This document shows, in pieces, positions 1 to 6,025 of a stretch of DNA of 64,000 nt. This DNA comes from Streptoalloteichus tenebrarius (lineage in GTDB: Bacteria > Actinomycetota > Actinomycetes > Mycobacteriales > Pseudonocardiaceae). The stretch spans positions 1 through 64,000 of the forward strand of contig NZ_JAMTCP010000010.1 in NCBI RefSeq assembly GCF_024171885.1. The letters are read 5' to 3'. The notes beneath the pieces were generated by a model. That model was given only the letters and a program-made list of their open reading frames with translations. It did no database searches and was not told the DNA's origin. The translations under genes and the position numbers were made by a program. How positions within the stretch are numbered: the stretch's first letter is position 1; every line of letters begins with the position of its first letter.

Positions 1-1394
1 CCGGACAGCCTGGCCAGCCCGGACAGCCTGGCCAGGCCGGACAGCCAGGCCAACGCCCGCCGGGTTCCGAACGGCCGGGTTTCGACCCCCGCCTCGGGGG
101 AAGGGCGCCGCTGGTGGGCGGTGCCGCTCCGCCGGTGTTCACGCCGTCCCCGGCGCCCGCGCCGGGCGGCGCGCCGTTGCCGCCGCAGGGCTTCGCGACG
201 TCGTCGGGGTCCGGCTTGCCACCCGGGCCGGCGCGACCGCACGCCCTCGGCCCCGGCGTGCAGCAACCCGTCCTCGGGCCGAACCTCGGCTCGTCACCGC
301 ACGGTGGGGGCGCCGTCCCCCAACCAGGCGGTGATGCGCAGACCGGCGCGGGCGTCCCGGTCGCTCCGCACCCCTCCCCGTTCGCCCCGGGGAACGGTTC
401 CCCGTTCCCCGGAACGGCCGTCCCCGCCCCGCTCCCTGGCCAGCCCTGGGACCTGCCGCCGCACGGCCCGTCGCCGGCCGGTCACGGCGACCCGGTGCGG
501 CCGGCAAGGCGGGACGACCAGATCATGGCGTTCTACCTGCACATGTTCCCGATCGGCCACATGCCGAAGGTGGCGACGCGGCCGGAGCGACAGCTCCGCG
601 CCCCCGCGTCCGAGCGGAACTTCGCGTCGGGCCTGCGGTTCCCGCCGCAGGACCACCCGATGTCCGGCATGGTCGAGGACGCCGAGGCGCTGCGGCGGGT
701 CAGGGCGGGGGAGCGGCCACCGCCGGCCCCGGCGGCCGCGCCGGCCCACCACCCCGAGGTGGAGGCGTTGGCCGAGGACCACGAGCCCCTGGGCGACGTG
801 GCCGAACGCGACTGGCAGCGCCGGTTCCTGGTGCGCCCCGCCGACCCGGCCGCGGGCCGCCGCGCCGAGTACAACTGGCCGCCCTCGGAGATGTTCCCGG
901 AGGGGTGCCTGGAGCCCGCCGAGCCGTGGGTGCTGGACGAGGGCACGGTGCTCGACCGCTTCGGCGACCCCGAGGGGCGGGTGCTGGCCGAGGCCGGCAC
1001 GCCCTTCCGGTTCCGCTGCCTCCCCCCGGAGCACCTGCGTCGCGGTTACCGCCGGTACCGGGTGCTGCGGTCCCTGCCCGTGTGGCGGGCGACGACCGCG
1101 CCCTGGTTCGGCCAGCCCGGCGGCGGCGACCGGTACCGCGCGACGTACCCCGTCGTCGAGCTGGTCGCGCTGGGCTACCTGGAGGAGATCGAGCTGGTGC
1201 CCCCGGCTCCGGAACCCGCGCCGGCAGGGGACGTGGGGCTGAGTGGCGACGGCGCGGTCGTCGCCCGGGACGGCGCCGCTCCGGCCGGGGCGGCCGACGA
1301 CGGGAGCGGTCCGCGGGACCGGGACCGGGACCGGGTTGACGGCGCGGAGCCCCCGACGCGGGGTCGGGGCGGCGAGACGGAGGCGCAGGCGTGA
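1..1394 (+). CDS. TNT-domain polymorphic toxin, 3' part (5' end outside window)
   Basis: The reading frame is open through the left edge, so the gene starts upstream. The first ~35 codons form Gly-Gln-Pro repeats (positions 3-56), then a Pro/Gly-rich linker continues to about position 500, a middle region follows, and a C-terminal domain lies at about 870-1206. That domain carries DRFG, a basic stretch ending in a Y-x-V strand, WFGQPGGG and a terminal L-V-x-L-G-Y-L-E motif. This is the signature of the TNT fold, named after the Mycobacterium tuberculosis CpnT toxin that hydrolyses NAD+. A ~60-residue Asp/Arg-rich tail follows. The long linker suggests a secreted toxin (ESX or similar), but the N-terminal export domain is not visible. 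The stop overlaps the next start (GTGA), as expected for a toxin-immunity pair. Confidence 0.85.
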   Translation, partial: GQPGQPGQPGQAGQPGQRPPGSERPGFDPRLGGRAPLVGGAAPPVFTPSPAPAPGGAPLPPQGFATSSGSGLPPGPARPHALGPGVQQPVLGPNLGSSPHGGGAVPQPGGDAQTGAGVPVAPHPSPFAPGNGSPFPGTAVPAPLPGQPWDLPPHGPSPAGHGDPVRPARRDDQIMAFYLHMFPIGHMPKVATRPERQLRAPASERNFASGLRFPPQDHPMSGMVEDAEALRRVRAGERPPPAPAAAPAHHPEVEALAEDHEPLGDVAERDWQRRFLVRPADPAAGRRAEYNWPPSEMFPEGCLEPAEPWVLDEGTVLDRFGDPEGRVLAEAGTPFRFRCLPPEHLRRGYRRYRVLRSLPVWRATTAPWFGQPGGGDRYRATYPVVELVALGYLEEIELVPPAPEPAPAGDVGLSGDGAVVARDGAAPAGAADDGSGPRDRDRDRVDGAEPPTRGRGGETEAQA

Positions 1395-1663
1395 ACGCGG
1401 AGTCCGTGCTGAGCTGGCTGGAGTCCCTCGGCGTGCCGCCCGGCCTGGTGTCGGTCGGCGTCGAGGCCGACGACGCCTGGTGCCTGGTGCGGGACGACAA
1501 CCTCGGGGAGGACGGCGAGCCCGCGTGGGAGGTGTACTGGCGGGAGCAGGGCAACCGCTACGACTGGGCCCGCTTCTCCAACGAGCAGGTGGCCTGCTTC
1601 TACCTCTTCGGTCGACTGGCCTGGACGCAGGCCGTGCGGGGCCAACTCCGGTTGGCGGAGTGA
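1391..1663 (+). CDS. probable immunity protein for the TNT toxin
   Basis: A 90-residue acidic, tryptophan-rich protein starts at a GTG that overlaps the toxin stop by 4 bp, so translation is probably coupled. It has no signal peptide or membrane segment, consistent with a cytoplasmic antidote. I cannot assign it to a named immunity family from sequence alone. The M. tuberculosis TNT is neutralised by the small protein IFT encoded directly downstream, and the same size and position are seen here. Function is inferred from position. Confidence 0.65.
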   Translation: MNAESVLSWLESLGVPPGLVSVGVEADDAWCLVRDDNLGEDGEPAWEVYWREQGNRYDWARFSNEQVACFYLFGRLAWTQAVRGQLRLAE

Positions 1664-1796
1664 CCCGGATCTCCGGACACGTTCTGTGACGATCACCCGG
1701 GTGGCGACGCGCCCGGACGCCGGTGCGGGACGTGAGCTTCCCTCGGGTGATCGGGCTTGCCCTGTCACACGACAGCGGCGGGATCACTCCGGCGGC

Positions 1797-2141
1797 GTGA
1801 CCACGTTCGGGGAGCACCTGGACACATGGCGTGCGCGGTGTGTGCACTGGCACGCGTGCGTGGAGGACCGCGTGCTCCGCGGTGACAGCCGCAAGGCGGC
1901 CGGGCGCGAGGCGCGGTTGGCCGAGGTCCCCGCCGCCGTGCTGACCGAGCCGGCGGGAGTGGCCCACTGGGCGCACGAGGAGGCGTCCCGCCTGCTCCGC
2001 CCGGCGACCCCCGACGTCCACCACTGGCACGCCAGGACCGAGGACCCCAGCTACGCCGGCCGGCGGGCCGCCCTGCTCGCCATCGAGGCCGCGGCGGGTC
2101 GCAGCGCCTACGCCACGTCCGGGTCGGCCCCGAGCGGGTGA
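1797..2141 (+). CDS. small hypothetical protein with two HWHA-type repeats
   Basis: 114 codons from a GTG. An in-frame start at 1686 is possible but would add an arginine-rich leader with low coding character. The protein has two similar segments, each with HWHA followed by two residues and ED, around residues 17-25 and 77-85, suggesting an internal duplication. I do not recognise a family. The frame closes at 2139-2141, and the adjacent frame (from 2138) carries a CGNR-like zinc motif, so the ORF may be the front part of a frameshifted gene. Confidence 0.4.
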   Translation: MTTFGEHLDTWRARCVHWHACVEDRVLRGDSRKAAGREARLAEVPAAVLTEPAGVAHWAHEEASRLLRPATPDVHHWHARTEDPSYAGRRAALLAIEAAAGRSAYATSGSAPSG

Positions 2142-2317
2142 TCGACCTGTGCGTGGAGGCCGTCACTCCCGAACGGGTGCCCCTCCCTGCGCGACGCCAG
2201 CCAGGAGACCGCGACGCCAGCCAGGAGACGACGTGCCCCAGGAATCCCAGCGGGCACGTGTTCGTGGAGAACCCCAGGCGGGAGTGGCGCCGCGAGCACT
2301 GCGGCCAGCGGCTGTGA
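2138..2317 (+). pseudogene. possible remnant of a CGNR-type zinc-finger C-terminus
   Basis: In frame from 2138 the translation ends in a segment with one Cys, an aromatic GHVFVE strand, a PRR-x-W-RRE basic stretch and a final H-C-G-Q-R. This resembles the C-terminus of CGNR zinc-finger proteins (C-x-C, FxD, RRWC, CGNR), but one cysteine pair is incomplete. It overlaps the preceding stop codon. A 20-bp tandem duplication (2190-2229) lies inside and is not a multiple of three, so it would by itself shift the frame. Homology is tentative. Confidence 0.3.
2190..2229. repeat. 20-bp tandem duplication
   Basis: Two identical 20-bp copies (2190-2209 and 2210-2229) begin with CGCGACGCC and end with CAGGAGAC. 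Because 20 is not divisible by three, the duplication changes the reading frame across the CGNR-like remnant. Confidence 0.85.
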
Positions 2318-2354
2318 GCCTGTGAGCCTGTGAGCCGCCAGCCTGTGAGCCGCC
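2313..2354. repeat. short GTGAGCC repeats between convergent genes
   Basis: The heptamer GTGAGCC occurs four times in 42 bp, twice followed by GCC. It sits just past the hisN stop on the opposite strand. No hairpin terminator is obvious here. Confidence 0.6.
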
Positions 2355-2373
2355 GGGAGGCCTCAGGCGCGCG

Positions 2374-3159
2374 TCACCGGGTTCCGAGCACGCCCAGCGC
2401 CGCGTCGTGGAGCACGCCGTTCGACGACAGGGCCGAGCCGGTGTCGTAGCGCGGCGTTCCCGCCAGGTCGCTGAACCGGCCGCCGGCCTCCTCGACCAGG
2501 ACCTGGACCGCCGCGACGTCCCACGGGTTGACGATCGGCTCCACCGCGAGGTCGATCACCCCCTCGGCGACCAGGCAGTGCTGCCAGAAGTCGCCGAACG
2601 CCCTGTTCTCCCAGCAGGAGTCCACGAGCGCCAGGTACGCCTCCCGCGAGTGGTGCTCCACCCACGAGCCGAGGTGCGTGGTGGAGAGGTAGGCGTCGCC
2701 CAGCTCCGTGACCCCGGACACGGCGATGCGCCGGCGCGTGCCGTCCAGGTCGCTCGTCCACGCGCCGGCGCCCCGCGCGGCCCACCAGCGACGCCCCAGC
2801 GCGGGCGCGGAGAGCACCCCCACCACCGGCGTCCCCGCGTCGACCAGGGCGATCAGGGTGGCCCACGCGGGCACCCCGCGCAGGAAGTTCTTGGTGCCGT
2901 CGATCGGGTCGAGCACCCAGGCCCGGCCCGCGCCGACCTCGCCGCCGCGCTCCTCGCCGGCCACCGCGTCGGCCGGGCGCTCCTCGGCGAGGACCGCGCG
3001 CACCGCGTCCTCGACCGCCACGTCGGCGTCGGTGACCGGGGTGCGGTCGGGTTTGCGCTCCACCCTGAGGTCGCGCGCCCGGAACCGGGCCAGCGTGATC
3101 GCGTCCGCCGTGTCCGCCAACCGGAGGGCGAGGTCCAGGTCCTCGGCAAGGGTGGTCAC
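2374..3159 (-). CDS. hisN: histidinol-phosphatase, inositol monophosphatase family
   Basis: 261 residues, normal for the family. It shows the Mg2+-binding set of the inositol monophosphatase fold: GEE at 68-70, DPIDGT at 84-89 and NPWD at about 211-214. The subtype that dephosphorylates L-histidinol phosphate in actinobacteria (HisN, Rv3137 type) has this length and the DGTKNF sequence seen here; an inositol or other sugar phosphatase remains possible. Start is GTG at 3159. The gene is divergent from the response regulator at 3192, with only about 30 bp between them. Confidence 0.8.
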   Translation of the reverse strand: MTTLAEDLDLALRLADTADAITLARFRARDLRVERKPDRTPVTDADVAVEDAVRAVLAEERPADAVAGEERGGEVGAGRAWVLDPIDGTKNFLRGVPAWATLIALVDAGTPVVGVLSAPALGRRWWAARGAGAWTSDLDGTRRRIAVSGVTELGDAYLSTTHLGSWVEHHSREAYLALVDSCWENRAFGDFWQHCLVAEGVIDLAVEPIVNPWDVAAVQVLVEEAGGRFSDLAGTPRYDTGSALSSNGVLHDAALGVLGTR

Positions 3160-3178
3160 CGGGGCATGCTCGCACGCC

Positions 3179-3184
3179 TAGTCT
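3179..3184 (+). promoter_or_regulatory. -10 element TAGTCT for a leaderless response-regulator mRNA
   Basis: TAGTCT is followed by 7 nt and then GTG at 3192, the spacing at which transcription would begin on the start codon. No Shine-Dalgarno sequence is present, which supports a leaderless start at 3192 rather than at the upstream GTG 3186. Confidence 0.55.
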
Positions 3185-3191
3185 TGTGGCC

Positions 3192-3860
3192 GTGAGCGTG
3201 GTGCTGCTGGCCGAGGACGATCCGGCGATCGCCGAGCCCCTGTCCAGGGCGTTGCAGCGGGAGGGCTACCAGGTGCTCGTGGTCGGCGACGGTCCCGCCG
3301 CGCTGCGCGAGGCCGAGAACGGGGTCGCCGACCTGCTGGTGCTGGACCTCGGCCTGCCCGAACTGGACGGCCTCGAGGTCTGTCGCCGCCTGCGCGCGGC
3401 GGGGCGGGACCTGCCCGTGCTCATGCTCACCGCCCGCGCCGACGAGGTTGACTTCGTGGTCGGCCTCGACGCCGGCGCCGACGACTACGTGGCCAAGCCG
3501 TTCCGGCTGGCCGAGCTGATGGCCCGCATCCGGGCCCTGCTGCGCCGGCGCATGCCCGAGGCGGTGGAGGTCAACGGCGTGCGCATGGACCTGGCCGCGC
3601 GGCGGGTGCAGGTGGACGGGCGCGAGGTGCAGCTCGCCAACAAGGAGTTCGAGCTGCTGCGGGTGCTGATCCAGCACGCGGGGCAGGTGGTGAGCCGGGA
3701 CGAGATCCTCACCACGGTCTGGCACGACCCCGAGCTGAAGGCCAGCAAGACCCTGGACATGCACATCTCCTGGCTGCGTCGCAAGATCGGCGACGGCAAC
3801 GGCAGGGAGCGGCGCATCTCCACGGTGCGCGGCGTCGGCTTCCGGTTCAACACCGACTAG
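3192..3860 (+). CDS. OmpR/PhoB-family response regulator
   Basis: 222 residues. The receiver domain (about 1-115) has the acidic pair in AEDD near the N-terminus, the phosphoacceptor Asp at about 52 (LVLDLGLPELDG), a Thr in LTAR and the Lys at about 102 in VAKPF. The C-terminal winged helix (about 125-220) ends in the family's RGVGFRF motif. The partner histidine kinase begins 18 bp downstream. The regulon is not known from sequence. An in-frame GTG at 3186 would add two residues. Confidence 0.9.
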   Translation: MSVVLLAEDDPAIAEPLSRALQREGYQVLVVGDGPAALREAENGVADLLVLDLGLPELDGLEVCRRLRAAGRDLPVLMLTARADEVDFVVGLDAGADDYVAKPFRLAELMARIRALLRRRMPEAVEVNGVRMDLAARRVQVDGREVQLANKEFELLRVLIQHAGQVVSRDEILTTVWHDPELKASKTLDMHISWLRRKIGDGNGRERRISTVRGVGFRFNTD

Positions 3861-3878
3861 CCGGGCGGGGGACCGGCG

Positions 3879-5156
3879 GTGCGGCGACGGATCCTGCTCG
3901 GCACCCTCCTCGCGGTGCTGGTGACCGCGGTGGCGCTCGGCCTGCCCCTCGGCTACACCGCGATGCGGGTGGTCGAGGACATCACCAGGGCTGACCTGAA
4001 GAACCGGGCGCAGCAGATCGCGGCGACGCTGGACAACCAGCTCGCCACGTTGGCCGAGGTCAACCTGGAGGAGGTGAAGCTGGCCGTGCCGCAGGGCGGC
4101 CGGCTGGTGGTGACCTCGCGCACCACGGGGGAGGAGCGCTACGGCGGCGACCCAGGACCGGACGCGCTGGTGGAGACGGTGCCGATCGTCCACGAGGGAC
4201 GCGTGGAGCTGTCCGCCCCCTCGGGCCCGCTGCGCGACTCGCAGACCGAGGTCGCGTTGCTGGTCGGCCTGCTCGTGGTGCTCTCGGTCGGCGTCGGGAT
4301 GATCGTCGCCTCGCTCACCGCGCACCGCATGGCCGAGCCGCTGCGGCACGTCGCGCGGCGGGCCGCCCGGCTCGGGGCCGGGGACTTCCGGCCGGACTCG
4401 AAACGGCACGGCGTCGCCGAGCTGGACCGCGTGGCCGAGGCCCTGGACGCCTCGGCGACCGCGCTCGCCCAGTTGCTCCAGCGGGAGCGCAACCTCGTCG
4501 GCGACGTCTCGCACCAGCTCCGCAGCCGGCTGACCGCGCTCCAGCTCCGGCTGGAGGCGTTGGCGACGCACCCGGAGCCGGCCACCGCCGATGAGGCCCG
4601 CGCCGCGCTGGAGCAGGCGGAACGGCTCTCCGCCGCGCTGGACGACCTGTTGGCCTCGGCGCGGGCGGCGCGTCAGGTCAGCGCGGAGCCGCTCGACCTC
4701 GGCGAGGAGCTGCCCGCGATCGGTGAGGACTGGCGGGAGCCGCTGCGCGCGGAGGGGCGCGTGCTGCGGCTGCGGGTCCCGTCCGGGCTGCTCGCCCGCG
4801 CCACGCGGGCGCGCCTGCGGGAGGCGATCGGGGTGCTGCTGGACAACGCCCTCCGCCACGGGGACGGGACGGTGACGCTGTCCGCCAGGCCGGGGGAGGG
4901 CACGGTCGTCGTGGAGGTCTCCGACTCCGGGCCCGGCGTGCCCGACGAGCTGGTGCCGCACATCTTCGAACGGGGTGTGTCCGGCGCGGGGTCGACCGGC
5001 GTGGGGCTGGCGCTGGCGCGGGCGCTCGTCGAGGCCGACGGCGGCCGGCTGGAGCTGAACTCGCCCCGCCCGGCCACCTTCTCGGTCTTCCTGCGGGTGC
5101 CGCGCGCCGACGACGTGCTCGGCGTGCCCTGGCGGTCCGACGCGACCCCGCGCTGA
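3879..5156 (+). CDS. sensor histidine kinase
   Basis: 425 residues: TM1 about 5-30, a short extracellular loop (~95 residues), TM2 about 125-147, HAMP, HisKA with phosphoacceptor His212 in GDVSHQLRSRL, then an HATPase domain with the N-box Asn323 (LLDNALRHGDG), a DSGPGVP box and GSTGVGLAL. The H-box reads SHQLRSRL rather than the usual SHELRTPL, a variant seen in some actinobacterial kinases. It forms an operon with the response regulator. The stimulus is unknown. Transcription probably ends at the hairpin at 5307. Confidence 0.9.
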   Translation: MRRRILLGTLLAVLVTAVALGLPLGYTAMRVVEDITRADLKNRAQQIAATLDNQLATLAEVNLEEVKLAVPQGGRLVVTSRTTGEERYGGDPGPDALVETVPIVHEGRVELSAPSGPLRDSQTEVALLVGLLVVLSVGVGMIVASLTAHRMAEPLRHVARRAARLGAGDFRPDSKRHGVAELDRVAEALDASATALAQLLQRERNLVGDVSHQLRSRLTALQLRLEALATHPEPATADEARAALEQAERLSAALDDLLASARAARQVSAEPLDLGEELPAIGEDWREPLRAEGRVLRLRVPSGLLARATRARLREAIGVLLDNALRHGDGTVTLSARPGEGTVVVEVSDSGPGVPDELVPHIFERGVSGAGSTGVGLALARALVEADGGRLELNSPRPATFSVFLRVPRADDVLGVPWRSDATPR

Positions 5157-5216
5157 GCGGGCGCCGCCGCCCGGCGTGGGTCCACCGAGCCCATCGAGTC
5201 CACTGTGGAGGGAGCA

Positions 5217-5288
5217 GGGCGGGGCTGGCGCTGAAGTCCCGGGCGGGGCTGGCGCCGGAGTCCCGTGCGGGGCTGGCACCGGAGTCCG
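5217..5288. repeat. three imperfect 24-bp tandem repeats
   Basis: Units at 5217-5240, 5241-5264 and 5265-5288 share GCGGGGCTGGC and end in AGTCC. They lie between the histidine kinase stop and the terminator. No coding function is evident. Confidence 0.75.
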
Positions 5289-5306
5289 TGCCGCCGCGAG
5301 AAACGG

Positions 5307-5345
5307 GAGAGGGCGGTGCGCGGGGTCCCCGCGCACCGCCCTCTC
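5307..5345. terminator. bidirectional hairpin terminator
   Basis: Perfect 19-bp inverted repeat: arm 5307-5325, one central base, arm 5327-5345. It sits between the convergent histidine kinase and GtrA genes, so it probably serves both. There is no U-tract, as is common for high-GC actinobacterial terminators. Confidence 0.85.
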
Positions 5346-5381
5346 GACGACGTCGGACCTCTCAGGAGTGCCCTGGCGTTC

Positions 5382-5927
5382 TCAGGAGTGCCCGAGCTCC
5401 TCGACCGTCTCGTCCTCCTGCACGCTGCCCCGCCGGGCCCGGCCGTTCTCGTCGGGGAACACCCACTTCCGGTAGGCCCAGAACCGGAACACCATGGCGA
5501 CCAGGGTGCCGACGATCTGCGCGCTGGCGAAGTCCGCGATCTCCTGCACCAGGCGGCCCACCTCGGGCTCCTGGAGGTGGAGGACGTAGCGGGAGACCCA
5601 CAGCGGCGCCGCGTTGAGCGCGAGCCCCACCCCGTTGAGCACGAAGAACAACGCGGCCTCGTGGTGCCGCTCGCGCCCGCCGCGCTCCCGGAAGGACCAC
5701 TCGCGGTTGAGGATGTAGGAGACGATCGTCGCCACCAGGGTGGCGAGGATCTTCGCGGTGACCGGCTTGGGCGCGAGGATCGTCGTCTTCAGGAGGAAGA
5801 AGATCGCGGTGTCGATCACGAAGGTGGTTCCGCCGACGATGGCGAACTTCAACAGCTCCCGGTGCTTGTAGGCCACTTCCCGCAGGCGGGGCGGGATCCG
5901 GCTCATCACGGTATCGACGACGGACAC
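5382..5927 (-). CDS. GtrA family membrane protein
   Basis: 181 residues with four predicted transmembrane helices: about 30-50 (FAIVGGTTFVIDTAIFF), about 60-80, about 95-115 and about 145-165, plus the family's VGG-T and Y-R-K-W-V-F motifs. GtrA proteins help move polyprenyl-linked sugars across the membrane for cell-wall or O-antigen glycosylation. The start is set at GTG 5927 because TACACT lies exactly 7 nt upstream (leaderless); an upstream extension to 5990 is less likely. The M. tuberculosis homologue Rv3277 is also next to purK. The C-terminus is charged and cytoplasmic. Confidence 0.85.
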   Translation of the reverse strand: MSVVDTVMSRIPPRLREVAYKHRELLKFAIVGGTTFVIDTAIFFLLKTTILAPKPVTAKILATLVATIVSYILNREWSFRERGGRERHHEAALFFVLNGVGLALNAAPLWVSRYVLHLQEPEVGRLVQEIADFASAQIVGTLVAMVFRFWAYRKWVFPDENGRARRGSVQEDETVEELGHS

Positions 5928-5934
5928 TCCGCCG

Positions 5935-5940
5935 AGTGTA
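5935..5940 (-). promoter_or_regulatory. -10 element TACACT, leaderless GtrA
   Basis: On the minus strand TACACT is followed by 7 nt and GTG (5927), with no usable Shine-Dalgarno sequence. This matches the TAnnnT-N7-start arrangement found repeatedly in the window. Confidence 0.5.
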
Positions 5941-6025
5941 CGGAGACCTACTTGATCGGTTCGCGCAACCGTCATTCCCCGCTGTGGCACGCGATTCTCG
6001 TCACAGATCCGGTGTCCCCGTCCGG

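Noticed and set aside
3156..5336. 726-codon open frame antisense to the two-component system
   Set aside because: High GC makes long antisense frames common; it is a shadow of the response regulator and kinase, His/Gln/Arg/Gly-rich with no domain.
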